A stretch of DNA of 64,000 bases from NCBI GenBank assembly GCA_021399435.1, contig JAJTUP010000023.1, positions 186,001 through 250,000 of the forward strand, written 5' to 3'. The position numbers and the translations under genes are program-made. Positions 1 through 13,381 of the stretch are shown one piece after another (within the stretch, counting starts at the first letter, position 1; every line of letters starts with the position of its first letter). The DNA comes from Diaporthe sp. PMI_573. Lineage: Eukaryota; Ascomycota; Sordariomycetes; Diaporthales; Diaporthaceae. The notes below the pieces were generated by a model, which did not search any database, was not told the DNA's origin, and saw nothing but the letters and a program-made list of their open reading frames with translations.

Positions 1-1107
1 TCGGCGCCTTTACCGCTCTGGTCTCCTCCCGAGGATCCAGATAAGCCGAGTCTGCCGTATATTCCTGGCCTTGCTCTGGATATCGATTGCCATGTACCGC
101 CACCACCTTTCATCGATAGTCTCCGGAAGAACTTGTCGCCACGTCCTACACTGTCTGAAGGTTACCTTCGAAGCATTCCGCAGAGCAAAGCCGCTGTGGA
201 CAACCCCCCTATCGAGACCGACCCACCAGCCCGGCCTGAGACAGCACGATTGGTAGTTACTGCATCCATTTGCATTGGCGCAGTCCGCGGTGCTCAGATT
301 GTCAGCTGTACCATTTGCCCCAAGTCGGGCAGCAGAATGCCTTACGAAGCCACTGCTAAGATCTACGACCCACTATACTACAACTTCAAGGAGCACCTTA
401 GCCACCAGCCGCGAGATGTTGTGTATGATGCCGATCTGGATTATAGCAATGAAGCAGCAGCTTATAACCAGCTTCATAAAATTGGACAAACAGGCTCATC
501 TGCTCCGGCATACTATGGGTCCTGGACTTTTTATCTGCCGATTACAGTCGATAACAAGTCATATAACAGACCAGTCCGACTAATATTAATGGAAGAGCTA
601 AATGGAAGCACTATCCGAGATACGCGCATAAGAAACGACCCAAACATACAAACAGGAGACTCCTTCCATTATCCCGAAGAGTATCGACTGGAGATATTAG
701 CACGGGCTATGGACGCCTTTGTTAGGCAGTTGCAATTTGGAGTCGATCAGTTCGATTTCGTTGGGCGTAATGTTGTACTGGTGCAGGATAATTCGAAGAC
801 CTCCCAGATATTGGAGACATTAGGTGGACTACTTCTACCGCGCGTTGTACTGATCGACTACAATAATGCCATCGTCAACCAAAGCTCTTCCTACCCGTCG
901 CTGCCCGAGAACCCCATCTCCATATTCTGGAATGTCTATCTTTGGGAAGACTTCGCAGGTTGGGCCCCCAATGAGTGGGAGGATGGCAAGTCTCACAGGA
1001 AGTGGCTTATTCGGAGGTTCAACGAGGACGGCCAGAGACAGCTCTATCTGCCTGTTCACGAGAAAATTGTCGAAGAGATTAAAAATGTTCATGAAGCTGG
1101 ATGCTGA
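1..1107 (+). CDS. Kinase-like fold protein, 5' truncated by the window edge
   Basis: The frame is open from base 1 to the stop at 1105-1107 (368 codons), and no ATG marks the start, so the N-terminus lies upstream of the window. The protein resembles the degenerate protein-kinase-like genes common in filamentous fungi. A segment GVDQFDFVGRNVVL (bases about 730-780) sits where kinases have the HRD catalytic loop, and VVLIDYNNAIV (about 845-875) where they have DFG. The acidic and asparagine positions are partly kept but the canonical HRD and DFG triplets are not, so it is probably a pseudokinase. A proline-rich stretch occupies the first 50 codons. Composition is normal and the frame has no RIP-type stops, although the AT-rich nest begins about 0.9 kb downstream. 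The family call rests on motif spacing only; exact function is unknown. Confidence 0.6.
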   Translation, partial: SAPLPLWSPPEDPDKPSLPYIPGLALDIDCHVPPPPFIDSLRKNLSPRPTLSEGYLRSIPQSKAAVDNPPIETDPPARPETARLVVTASICIGAVRGAQIVSCTICPKSGSRMPYEATAKIYDPLYYNFKEHLSHQPRDVVYDADLDYSNEAAAYNQLHKIGQTGSSAPAYYGSWTFYLPITVDNKSYNRPVRLILMEELNGSTIRDTRIRNDPNIQTGDSFHYPEEYRLEILARAMDAFVRQLQFGVDQFDFVGRNVVLVQDNSKTSQILETLGGLLLPRVVLIDYNNAIVNQSSSYPSLPENPISIFWNVYLWEDFAGWAPNEWEDGKSHRKWLIRRFNEDGQRQLYLPVHEKIVEEIKNVHEAGC

Positions 1108-2030
1108 AGCAATCTTGGACCTTGGCGGATCAGAAGAGCGACCATTCCCAGCCGGGCACAGGCTCTGTGTTTCAGCTTTGTCCGCCTGGGCTACATGTTG
1201 ACATGTTAGACAAGACAAACTGAACCAAACCCACATTGAAAACAGCTGTGCCTAGCTTTGTTGCTTCATTAGGGTGATTGTATCATGCGGGATACGATCC
1301 TGGCACAACTCCTACGTGTACAAACTGCAGGAGAACATACTTGTAAAGTAGGTCTGAAACGGTTGACCTTGTTGAACAGCGAGAAAGTTGAGGTTCGATG
1401 ACTCCTAGAACATACGGCTCACAACCGCCAACCGTTTCAAGGGGTCCTGGTAGGAGTTAATGGAGTCAGAACCGCAGAATTGACTATCATCACTTTCGAG
1501 TTACCCGAATTCGCACTTCAAGAACTCTGAGCAAAGTTTCTGTCTCGGCAAGTATTGGTATAGCAGGAGGCCGCCAACAAAATGCTGATCTGGAGTATTT
1601 GACTCTTGTAGTTATTGTGTAATGACACCTCTAGTCGCCCGCTCAGTTTTCTGTCCGACAGCGACGAACATGCGCACTGAACAATATATGGACTCTGAGA
1701 TCAGAAACCAGAGTAAACTGACATGAAGGCTTACTATCCTCCCATCTAGTGTTGCAAATTATTGCGCCGCAACTAGGCGGCCTACCTCTTGCCTGTTTTC
1801 GGGTGACATGTGCCACGGTCCGATGTGGGGTGGGATTGGAGACCTTTCGTTTAAGAAGCACAGCCCGACAATCCTTCTCATTGTACGGATGGCTACCTGT
1901 CAAGGGCTTCGGCCACACTGTGTTTTTTTTATCAACTGTTTATTGGTCTGTCTGCTGTCTGCTCAGCCTTCCGATTGCTCTTCCCTAAGCTCGTGTACAA
2001 AGTCAATAATGGCTTTGTATGTCTGCTTAT
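1108..2030. other. Intergenic, no gene seen
   Basis: Normal-composition sequence between the kinase-like gene and the AT-rich block. Open frames are short and show no domain. A degenerate T-rich stretch lies at 1921-1930. Composition falls abruptly to AT-rich after about 2100. Confidence 0.5.
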
Positions 2031-2532
2031 AATCCTCCTTTGACGGCACCCTAAACTTTCCCTATAGCCTTGTGCCCTTTAATATCCCTTCTATCTATTG
2101 AAATACGTTGGATTGATCGTTAAGAACAAACCAATATATCTAGACTAGGATAAGGTAGGTTTAAGGTTTAAGCCCTGCTATTTAAGCTTTAGATAGGCCA
2201 TCTTTGCGGGTTTAACTATAAAAAAGTTCTTTTTTGTTTTCTACTAGCTTAGCAGTAGCTTTATAAAAGTCTATTAAATATTAGTTAAATTTCTTAACTA
2301 CTTTAATTTTTATTAAAGTTAGCTATATATTTAAATATAGGCTACAGTATTATTTTATAGATTTACTTAGCAAGGATTTTCTTGAAATCTTATATAAATA
2401 TATATTAATATAGATATTAAAAGAAAAAAGTATTAACTAAGACTATAGCTATAGGATTTATTTTATATAGAAACTATATTAAAATAATTTTAGTCTTTAC
2501 TATATAATTAATTACCCTACTATTAGTCTTAG
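2031..2532. repeat. AT-rich, RIP-like relic flanking the copia insertion
   Basis: Very AT-rich sequence with abundant TA and TAG and no open frame. It continues on the other side of the copia element (32048 to about 32200), so copia landed inside an older degraded repeat. The last five bases, CTTAG (2528-2532), are the left target-site duplication. No element family is recognisable. Confidence 0.5.
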
Positions 2533-2741
2533 TGTTGAATGGCCTTTGCCATATGGCGTAAATGTACGTACGTACATGTCTGTGTAATTGGTTCTGAATT
2601 CGTTAATGTCTGTCTAAACTATAAAACAAGCGGGAAAGCTTGTACATAGACTTTTTAGGTCTGCATATACTCTCTTGCTGGATTAATTATTATTCCTAGC
2701 CAAGATGGCTATGTGCAATCAGCCTTAGTACTATTTCAATA
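2533..2741 (-). repeat. Copia 3' LTR (left copy)
   Basis: 209 bp, starting TGTTGAATGG in window orientation. It matches 31834-32042 along its full length. Relative to the right copy it carries mostly C-to-T plus some G-to-A changes; its right terminus, originally like ATTCCAACA, now reads ATTTCAATA. Confidence 0.9.
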
Positions 2742-3187
2742 CTAGGGGTCTTTTGTTTTCTGATTACATACTCTTTTTGGCCTGGCAGAACAAGTTAAAT
2801 TATCTGTATGCTTTTTCTCCATAACAAAAGAAAATCACACTGCCAGGCAGGTTAGGCTGCCCTTTATGCGGTATAAGTGAACTACTACTGGTAGTCTACA
2901 CTAAATGCTTTTTACACTAACTTCTCAACCTTACTTTTAGCCCTTCCTTGCCTGCCTTCCTACCAGCCTTTTTACTATATAAACTAGAAGTCGCAGGAAG
3001 GAGCTGCTGTCTGTAACTTACCTGTACAAGTAATCTCATCCTTGTTAGGTGAGGTAGTCTGTGCCTAACACCCTTCTAGTACTGGCATAAAAACCTTACG
3101 CCTTTTGCCCCCTGCTTTAACCTTCCCTCTTCCTCTTCTTTATTGTATAACACTCTCTCTCTCTCTCACATATATATATATATATAT
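2742..3187. repeat. Copia 3' internal segment left of the first gypsy insertion
   Basis: Lies between the copia 3' LTR and the first gypsy LTR. It contains a 9-bp inverted repeat (GCCTGGCAG near 2779 and CTGCCAGGC near 2840), a TATATAAA-like run near 2977, and a CT-rich tract grading into (CT)n and (AT)n at about 3150-3187. No coding domain is seen. Another small element could hide here. Confidence 0.4.
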
Positions 3188-3516
3188 TGTTACGGGGTGC
3201 AGTGTTTCACGTAGCTAGTACGATAAATTTTCTTTCTTAGCCATCCGTACTATAAGTACCGGACATGCTTCTGTCCCTCTCAAGGGCCGAAGCAACAATA
3301 AAAACTTATTCTTCTATTATTATTATTTGATAACCTGTAACATTGTCTGATTAAAACCTAAATACTGCTTTTATTGCCTTTGTAGCCCTTCCGGCCCTTT
3401 TTCATTATCTCTTCTTTCTTTGTGTTGGAGCCCTCTAGTAGTTCTCTCTCTCTCTCTCTAAGGGGCCAGCAGAACTTGGGCACCTATTATGCTCGGCTTT
3501 GGTGTCTACGTTTTTA
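3188..3516 (+). repeat. Gypsy-1 5' LTR
   Basis: About 329 bp, aligning end to end with 18418-18746. It contains a CTTCCGGCCC block and a (CT)n run shared by both copies. The sequence just after it, TGGTAATCTGGCCCGGG, is where a tRNA primer-binding site would lie; I could not match it to a specific tRNA. Confidence 0.85.
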
Positions 3517-4316
3517 CTGGTAATCTGGCCCGGGCCAAGCTGACTGCGTGACCTTTAAAGACTGAGGAGAGAGCTTACGACTGATGAGTTGGTCTAAAGC
3601 TTGCCTGTTCTTTATAATTATGTACAGAATTGTCTTACCTGCGCCTAATTAGAACTATCGAGGGAACGCCTTGCTAGGAAGAGAGTTATATGACTGAACT
3701 AAAGATGAGAGAAGTATAACTAAAGTATATAGGAAGAACCCTGCTTTTAAACCTGCTCTCTTGCTGAGGTTCTAAAGGGTACCCTCTTGACTAAGCTTTG
3801 TGCCTAAGGTGTAAATATTAGCTATTATGCCGGGGATTGTTTTATGGTAATGGCTAAAGCCCTGGCAGAGTAATATATTTGCTTGTAAAACGCTTAGTTA
3901 AGGAGGAGATTAGACTTTTATAGGATTTGTCAAGCTTAGATTAGAGAAAAACGGCCCTTAATTTAATTCTGTAGTTGCTTTGGTGACTAAAGTCTGGTTG
4001 GAAAGTAGCGCTATTATAATAATTATCCCCATATCTATTGTAACAAAGTTTGTAGCAAGGTGCTTTTGGGTATAAGCGTAAAGCCTAAGGAGTATATAGA
4101 GAAGCAAGGCTAAGATATTATAGCTTTTAATTAGAGCTAATAGAAGACTTTAAGGAGAAACTATATATATTAAAAAGAGGAAAAGTATCTTAAAAAGGTA
4201 TAATGTTTTAAGTATTATTACTATGCTAAGTATCAACCTAAAAATATTTAACTCTCTAGATAATATATAAACTCTCTTAATAACAAGCCTATAGCTCTAA
4301 TTACTTCATTCTAACA

Positions 4317-5900
4317 ATGTCTGGCACTAAAATATCTATGGTAGCTGGCCCTACTAAAGATGCTGCTTTTACTAAAACACTAAGTTTCCCAACTATATTA
4401 TCTAAAGGCTCAAGCCTGCTACGTCTGCCTTTACTTACTCCAAGCTCTACTTACTAGCAAATAGTTGCTGGTTCTTTAATTTCTCCTAATCACCAAAGGG
4501 ATAGAAAGGAGCGTAAAAGAGACTAGTTACTAAAGAAACTTAAGCCTAAAGGTAAAGAATCTCCTGGCAAAACCTCTTTACTTTCTGCTTAAAACCCTCC
4601 TGCTTAGCTATAACAATTCCTTTTAGCTAAGCCCAACACTATAGGCTAATACCTGTTTAGTCTATTTTCCTATAGTATTATAATGCTGCCCTAGATAGCG
4701 CTGCTTATATTATATAACCTTAACGTGCTAAGGTTTAATAAAACAAATGTTATTAAGTCAATATTTGCTTTAGAAGACATTTCTCGCCAATTTTCTTATC
4801 CAATAGACCAGATCCTTTCCTTATTAAAACAGTACTATACCAGCTTTAATCTAGTTTATTTAATTAAAAAGGTTACTACTAAACTAAGTACCTGGGCTTT
4901 ATAGAGTTAGAAACTCTTAGCCTACTTTAAAACTAGTAATACTTTCTCTTAAATAGATTTAGGCTTGGTAATAGAAGCAATCCTCCGCCAGAATTCCTTG
5001 GACGACCTTAAAGAGTGAAAACAGAAAATTGCTAACTATAACTAAGCGCTGATTAAAGCTAAAGAGACGTCTAATCAGGGAAGCAGGACCTTCTATAAGA
5101 CGCTTTTATTTTAAATTAAGAAATGGCTTCTTTCTGGACTGGCCTCTAAGGAGAAGGTTAAAGACATGCCCTAGATAAAATTTAAGAACAGGCTTCTATT
5201 TGTCTTTAATAGAGAACTAGAGTACTCCAAGTAGGACTATTACCTGGCTATAAAAAAACTTCCTAATTGTTTCTAAACGAACCTGTAGAATTAGTAGAAT
5301 TGACAGTATATAGAGAAGTAATAAAGTAATAATCTGAAATACTTAAAACCTACTGGTACATATCCGGAACCTGTCGTTTAGCCTAATCTGTATAGAAATT
5401 AGGGTAATAGTTTTCTTAAATAGAGAATAGATAACCTTATAAACAAATTTGCTAATTTAAAAATTAAGTAGTTAAGGATGTAAGAGGAAAAGGAGATTAA
5501 CAAACAACTTAGATGCTATGCTAAAGCAACCTTCTATAATAGATGACAAACTAAACTCGGACTAATTAGAATGGACGTAGTAGGGTCTGTTTAGAGATCT
5601 AGCGGCTAGGAAATCTACTCTCTGGCCTTAAGTGATAATAATAACAATATTTATAGCGTTTCTACTGTTTAGCTTAAGAAAAATGGTTCTCTGCATATAT
5701 GCTATGGCTGTATAGGAGAAGACTATACTGCCTATAAGTGTGATAAAATTAACAAGTTTGTTATTAATGGGCTCTTCTATGTAGAGAAGTACGAGGGTTT
5801 TTTGATGATTTTTGGCATTATTGTAGATGCTTGAAACAAATATTTTGAATTTCTAGACCCTATTAGTATTTAACTCTATTGTAATTAGAAAGGAATTGGG
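4317..5900 (+). pseudogene. Gypsy-1 gag relic
   Basis: The frame opens with ATG at 4317 (MSGTKISMVAG) and continues in phase only if in-frame TAG codons are ignored; several stand where TGG (Trp) or CAG (Gln) would be expected. That is the change RIP makes at TpG and CpA. Position upstream of pol and the leader-like 800 bases before it fit gag. No zinc knuckle was confidently located. The 3' boundary is approximate. Confidence 0.5.
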
Positions 5901-8900
5901 ATTGAGAAGTATGTTAGAGGCTAACTAGAGTTTCTGTTACAGAAAGGCAGAACCGACTTGCTATATATCTTTTGATACCGAAAACTTGTTGAGGCAAACC
6001 TATTGTTTAGAGGTAACCTGGCCTTAAGAGAGGTTAAACTGGTCTAAAATCCTAATCTGCCTGGAAAACCGCCGATAATTAGATTTGTATCAATAACCTT
6101 AGACCTATCTCTCTATATCATTATTATAGGTAAAAAGTAGATTTGTTTAAAAGATCTATAAACCTTTGTTAATACTATAAAGAAGAGATAAGTAATAGAG
6201 GATACTTTAGATTAGGGCGATAAGGTAATATATAAAGCCATACCAGATACCCCTTATCTTAAAATATATATCTACTTTAAAAACGATTTGCTGAGTCTAA
6301 GCGGTCTAAGTAGAAAGAAACCAGATAACTTAGAAAGCTATACAGTAGAAGAATTTACTGGGTATATAGAATATAATTAAGTTAGTGCGGCGGCAGGAGT
6401 AATAGCGGAAAAACTAATCTATGCCAAGCTAAAAAGACAACTAGTAGAAACCTTACCTCTAAAAAAAGTAGCGGTATAGGTAATTCTTGGCAAAACTGTA
6501 AAGATATATACTTCTAATCTCCTAGCTCTTAGGGAGATAAATGCTGCTCTAATTAGGCGCCTACAAGCCTTACAGGACGAGGCAAGGACTATTTTACAAG
6601 TTCCTTTTAAACCTATCCACAAAATAAAGGGACAGAGAGACTAGCACTCAAGCATTAAAGTTATTAGTGCTCTAACAAGTAACTTATTAGGAAAAACTAC
6701 TTCAATCCTAATAATAATTAAATATTATGTTAGCTCTTTAGCTATATCGACTTTAGATATAATTAACCAAAGATGTTATGGTTTAGCTTTTCTTACTATA
6801 TATATAAAAAGCAACTAATATATACCTTTACTGGCTTTACTTAATATTGGGACAGAGATAAATCTACTACCATTAAGCTATTACAGCTAAAACTAGCTTG
6901 CTTATTCTCCTTTTAAAGATATAATCTCTATAGTCTATAACGGAGAAGCCTTGTCTTTAATTAGGGTAACTGAAGACTGGATTTGCATTAGCTCTAAGTA
7001 GATAAAGCAAGTTTTCTTTATTATCAACAATGTAATCTATAATATTATATACTATATTCTTCTTAGAATGCTGTTTTTTCTTAATACTAATCTAACCTTT
7101 AAAAAATTAAAGGGTTTCCTGTTTATATACATTATACTAGGAGACTTCTAGATAAAGTATAGCCTAGGATAAAAAAACCAGAAGCCTTTTTATATAGCGC
7201 CTAGTAACAATATATAAATCTTAGAAAAATATATTCTGTAGACTTTAGCCATTTAGATATATTTAGAGCAATTTAATTAGAAACTAGTAGTAATCGACAC
7301 TTTAGTTAAGCCTTTCTTAACCTATCTTGGTATTAAAGAAGGTAATGAAATTCTTGGCATTTTATAGGACGAGAATATTTAAAAATTATTAGTTTCTTTT
7401 GCAAAAGACCTTTAACACGAAGTATATTAGTTGTATGTGTTTAAAGGTATTAAAAAACCTAATCCTTAGTATATCTACAGATCGTATCTAAGAATAAGAA
7501 CGGCCTGTACTTGTAAATAGATAAACTCGATCCCATTGCCTGCAAGTGTTGCTAAATTAATTAGTTATACTTATTAACTTATAATTAAAACTCTATATAA
7601 GAGGGCGGGAGTTAAAGTATATCTAGTAGACAATTATTTATCTAATAGATTAGTTTTAAAAAAAATAGTTAACTAGAAGCTAAGCTATAAAGCAAAAATC
7701 AGGGGTGCTATAAACTAAAATTATAGATATAAATATAACCCCTAGATATGGCTAAAATTCTCTAAGATTAAGAGGGGATCTCAACTTACTCTTAATTGCT
7801 TGGAACAGATTATAAAGGACAACTATGATGGCTTTTTAACTGAGGAAAGGAACATGTTTGCCTATCTCTTGTTTAATAGAGAAAAGGCCCTTGCCTAAAA
7901 CTAGTCTTACGTGTTTTAAATTAGTATAGATGTTGCTTTACCTTAAATAATTAAAACTGTGTTATATAAGGCCTACTAAGCAAAGATAATTGAGTTGCTT
8001 AGAGCCTTTAAAGCAATAGTTATTAAAATGCTAAGGGAAAAAGAGGCAAGTAGCGTTATTAAGGAATCTTACGCGGCATATTAGAATGGCTGGTTTTTAG
8101 TTAAGAAAAAGAACTTAAGATACCAGCTAATTAACAATATTTCCGAAGAAAATAGGGTTACAATTAGAGACGCCTTTATACCTCTAGTAGTAGACGAATT
8201 TATAGAAAAATTTACAATATATAAGATTCTCTCTCTTCTAGATTTCTTCTCGGGCTATAATTAGGTTAAGCTTGATGAGAAGAGCTATAATATAACGATC
8301 TTTATAATACTAATTAAATTATTTTAATAATGTAGCCTACCTATAGGTGCCACTAATTCTATAGCCCAGTTTATATAATATATGATGCGGCTATTATATA
8401 ACTTAATTCTCTTAATCTATAGACCTTTTTTAGACAATGTGGCTATTAGAGGTTTTGACATAGATTATAACAATAAGGAGATTCCTGATCTGCCTAGAGT
8501 TAGAAGATATGTAGCGGAATATATTAAAAATCTCGACAACGTTCTTTATAATGCAAAACTAGCTAGCGCGGCTATTAATGCCCGCAAGTTAAAATGGTGT
8601 AAGCGTTAAACCAACATTGTTAAATATACATGCAGTATTCTTAGCCAAGTACTAGCAGACAAGAAAATCATTAAGATTAGAGAATAGGAAAGCTATAAGA
8701 ATGTTTTTTAGGTCCGCTCCTTTATCAGCCTTGTTAATTATTACTAAGTATAGATACCGTTTTATAGAATTATCACTAAGCTACTCTTTAACCTCCTTAA
8801 AAAAGGAGCGCCGTTTTACTAGTTAGAAGAATACTAGAAAGCTATAGATATGTTAAAAGCAACTATTACGACCAAACCATATCTAATTAATATCAACTAT

Positions 8901-11070
8901 AGCTAAAGGAACATTATTTTTATAGTTAACACGAGTCTTTAAAGATAGAAAGCTTGTCTTATGTAGGAAAAAGATAGTATCTGATATTTTGTAAGGTACG
9001 AGAGTAGAGTTTAGACAAACATAGAAAAGCTTTACAACGCCATAAAGAAAGAATACAGGGTAGTTTTCTATACAATTAGACACCTATAGTTCTATATTTA
9101 TAATATATACTTCTTCTTAGAAATAGATTTAAATGTTCTTATTTAGCAGCTAAAGGGAGCTGTAATAGATATACCTGGTGCTCTTATAATAAGATAGCTG
9201 GCGGTAATTAGGACCTATAACTTTATAGTTTGGTACATAAAGGGAACAGAAAACGTAATAGCTAATATACTATCTTGTAAACCTCTAGGGCCATCTAATA
9301 ACGACAATAGGCAAATTAAAGGAGACATTAAAGACTAGTATAAAATAATTTTTAGATATACAGCTATAGTTAAAGCTAATCAAAGCCCTATACTTAATAA
9401 TATTTACTTTTGGTCTAAACAATCTAAAAACATTACAGCATACCTTTAGAACAGTATAATGCTATAAAGACTTTTGTCTTTACAATTACAGACCTTTAAA
9501 AAAACAGCTTACTGTTTTGCCCTTTATAAAGGAATCCTTTGGTGGTTACCTAAGAAAGGCCTTAAATAACAACAAGTTATTAACAATCCTAATCTAAAGT
9601 TACAAATTATCAGAAACATACATGCTTCTTTAGGTTATTAAGGACAAGATACAACATATTCCCGAATCTGCGCCATATACTACTAAAAGGGCATATATAC
9701 TAATGTTAAAAATACTATTACCAAATACCTAAAGTATATAAAGTAGAGTATTAGAGTTTATAACAACAGAATTATTTTAACTATTCCTAACCAGTCATTT
9801 ATAAAGATTTATATTAATGTCTAATACTTGCCTTTTAATCAAGGCTACGACAAGTTAGCAGAAGCCTACTATAACCTTACCAGCTAGATAGAAGCTATGC
9901 CTCTTAAAATTGCTGATGCTAAAAATATAAAGAAATTTTTCATCTAGCATATCCTGCTTAAGTAGGGGCTACCTTTTAAAGCAGTTGTTAACAAAGGCAG
10001 AGAGAATATAGGGAAATTTATATAGTACTTCAACTAATTAGAGTTAGACAAATCCTTCTCTCAGTATATAACCTACAAGCAAACAAAATTGTTAAACACA
10101 GATATTTCACTCTTGCAACCGCGTTAACTAAAATAATAAAAGACGGCGCAAAAGAATAGAGACACATTCTTCTATATGCCCTCTTTTCTAATTACACATT
10201 ATTAAGGCTTTTGTATAGAAAAAGCCCGTTCTACCTCCTCTATAGATACGATCCTATTATTCTAATAGAAACCAACATTCCGACCTAGAGAGTACAAGTA
10301 TAAGAACCTTATATGTCTCCTTAAGAGGCTTTATACTATTGCCTTAAATTCTTGCTTAATTTAGTAGAAGACATAGAGCTGGCGCAATAGTCTATTGCTG
10401 AATTTAAGAAACAAGCTGCCGGTAGAGACATTTACTATAGATTTTCAAGACCGACGCCTTTAAAGGAAGAAGATCTTGTTCTTATTATTAATAAGCAACG
10501 GAAAACTAATTATTCCTCGTTCAAAAAGCTAACATACCAATGGTTTAGTCCATACATTATCGACTTTATTTCCCCAAATAATATATATAAGCTTTAAATG
10601 CTAGATAGAGCTAAAGTTGGTGGGATATATTTACCTCAAAGACTGAAAAAGTTTGTTAAACATAATGAAATTTAGAAGCCAAAAGTACTACTGCTATAGA
10701 CAAAAAACCCGCCTAAGACAAAAACTATAGGCTACAAGCTCTAGCAAACACAACTATATAATACTTTTCTAGACCTATTTTCGTCTATTACAGATACAGA
10801 GATTAAGGACAATGAAAGAGATTTTAATTAGTATTAGGACTTTTTAGATGTTTTACTATAATAAATACCTGCAGACATCTTACAGTCAATAAAACCTATT
10901 TCTACGTCCTCCTCTAAGGACTTAGAAAACTTATCTTAACATTTTAGCATTATAACGCAATCTTAAATACAGCAGCTACCTTGCCAACCACTATAATTTA
11001 ACTAGTATATCGACATTCTAACGGTTAAAACAAACAACCCTTACCAATTAGACTATTAGTTAATTTTATA
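5900..11070 (+). pseudogene. Gypsy-1 pol relic (RT, RNase H, integrase)
   Basis: Reverse-transcriptase blocks are readable at 8085-8330 (NGWFLVKKK, then LSLLDFFSGYN followed by TAG where Gln is expected) and 8382-8609 (FLDNVAI, then RRYVAEYIKNLD), typical of fungal gypsy RT. RNase H should follow from about 8800. Integrase is readable near 9780-10020 (GYDKLAEAYYNLTS, with a Trp-to-stop next). The C-terminal part at 10530-10660 (WFSPYIIDFIS, then LKKFVKHNE) resembles the post-integrase module. Many stop codons interrupt the frame. No chromodomain was seen. It is non-functional and the boundaries are approximate. Confidence 0.7.
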
Positions 11071-11400
11071 AATTTGTTACTTTTCTTTTATTTAATATTT
11101 AGCTTTATTTTATTATCTCAAGAGGGGAGGGATACTCCTGTCTATAATATACCAAGACTAGCAGTCTGCCACAGACTGATTGTTTTTTTTACATCTAAAC
11201 ATTTTTTTTTTTTTACTAGGCTCCTTTTCTTTCGTTTATTACCCTACAACATTTATTTTACTCTAATTAAAGCCCAGTTTACATTTATTTTACTATTATA
11301 CAATATATAAAATTTAAAATTAATTACTTATTACAAGAATAGAGAGTAGTGGTTTTGTAAACCTAATATTTGTTACCTTATATAACCTTTTACCCTGATT
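11071..11400 (+). other. Purine tract and possible LTR-like sequence after gypsy pol
   Basis: Pol ends near 11060 and is followed by a purine run (AAGAGGGGAGGG, near 11123), as expected for a plus-strand primer beside a 3' LTR. The following AT-rich bases do not match either LTR at 3188 or 18418. Either this is an internal purine tract or the pol belongs to another element whose 3' LTR is degraded here. Confidence 0.35.
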
Positions 11401-13290
11401 CTTTTCTCAAATTACTTCCAAAACCTCTTTTCTTCAGGCTTTAGCTTCTTAGGTCTAGGCCAAAAACCCTTTACCTTTCTAATTGCTTCCTCCCTTACTT
11501 TATTAAAGTTAAATTTCTTATCAACTTAGGTATATTTACCTAAGATAAGTTCTAATCAAGAAGCGCCTTTAAATTTATAATTAAGCAGAGTAGCAGCAGC
11601 CTTAACGACAGAAATGTAGGAATCTTTATTAAAAGTATAGTTGCCGCCTTTAACGTAGTAAAGACAGTTAATATATACGTTCTTTTTAAAATTAAAAATG
11701 CTTCAACACTTAAAGAAAAGAACCATGATAGGGACCCTATAGTTAAAGTTCCAAGACATGCACGCAAGATAGTACTTACAAGGAGAAGCGTTTTAACAAC
11801 TAAAAAAGGCAACAAAAAGGGTAGGGGCGCAATACCTATTATCTAATCAGCATAGGTTAGATATATACTTTCTATATAGCTTGCCATTAACCTTTTTAAC
11901 AAAAACCTTGTTAGCACCCATTTACATTAGTATTTAAAGATACTTATAAAGAAAATTACAATCCTCGTTTAGTAGGAAGAGGATAAAGAGATTAATTATA
12001 ATCTTTTTAACAATAAGCTTAGACAGAAGCCATGCAATATACTAGTTTATACCACAACCAATTAGAGTATAGATAGAGATATTTTAGGCAAAAGAAGTAT
12101 AGAGTTTAGACTTAAGGACAACATTTTATAGAAGCATACCTTGGTTTATAAAGGTAATACAAATACCATAGTTAACAATTAGTTTAGGGCAGTTAGACTT
12201 ATATAAGGGACAAGTAAGCTCTTGCTTACTTTCCTTCTTTCCCTTTCCCTTCTTATCAGGATTCTAGGAAGTATGGAAAGATATTTTAAGGAGTAAGAGA
12301 AGGAAGATAGTAGTATAAGAGTAAGATTTAGTTTAAAAAGCTTATTTAGTATTTAATTAGAGTAACAAAGTAATACCCTAAATAGTAGAAAGTTAGTATT
12401 ACAAGAGAAGGTTAAATAAAATTAGTAAAAGAGAGGGGAGGTTTTTAAAGAGCACGAGAGAGTACCTAAGAGGCCTGGTGATTTACTAACCTTAGCTACT
12501 TATATAAACAAATGCTTAGACTATCCTAATACCTAAAGGAAAGCAGAAGGGATGGAAAGTAACTAATAGATATAAGTAATTTACAAAAAGCAGCACTTCT
12601 ACTAGTCTACAAAAACCCCGTAGCACCTAACACAACCTTTCCTCAAAACCTTTCCAACCAATACCTACAAACCTCTTTTAGCTGCTTTCTAGTTTCTAAT
12701 TAACTATATTTAAAGCCTTTAGTGGTACCGAAGAACTAATTTAGGCAAGACATATTACCACTACATTTCGTCCTTCTTATAACCTCCAAGCAGCGGAGCT
12801 ACCCTTTTTACAATATTAACCTCTTTACTTAATTACCCACACGGCATCCTCTAGGGGTACAAACTTTCTTACCACTTTTCTTACACTTTACTCTTCCTTT
12901 TCGTCACCTATTTAATTTCCTTATACTTCTTACTACACTTACGGGTAATCAGAAAGCCACTATAAGCAACAGGCAGTCTAGAAGGAGTAGATCCAGCCGT
13001 TGTTCTAGGTCTGACTTTCATATGACTGAGACTTTACAGGTAGCTTTCTCCCGTCATAGGTCTTCTAGAGCCTCTTCTAGCGTTTCTTTGGGAGAGACAT
13101 TTGACCTAGATGCCCCGATTTTGTTAGTTGAGCCTGTCTCTATTGCTAATTAGGTTAACCCTACCGTCCAACTGTTACAACTGTCCTTCTACGACAACTT
13201 TGGCACATTACTATCTGGCGTCTATTTCCCCAATCCGGTTAATGTCTGAAACTGTTACAATTTTAGCCGTGAGGCTAGCGAAGACCTTTC
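11400..13290. other. Unassigned RIP-degraded sequence
   Basis: AT-rich, stop-riddled on both strands. Some minus-strand stretches look coding-derived: a basic GKGKK run just upstream of CPLYKSNCPKL (about 12180-12260) could be a degraded zinc-binding segment. I could not match it to a transposon family. Confidence 0.3.
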
Positions 13291-13294
13291 CTGC

Positions 13295-13381
13295 AACCTA
13301 TTTGAGACTCGAATCCTTATGTATGGAAAACAGATATTTACAAGACAAAAAACAGATAGTATAGGGGAAGATGTACCACCC
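13295..13381 (+). repeat. MULE left terminal inverted repeat
   Basis: Inverted match to about 16834-16920, with differences almost all transitions. Outer edge uncertain by about 10 bases. Confidence 0.6.
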
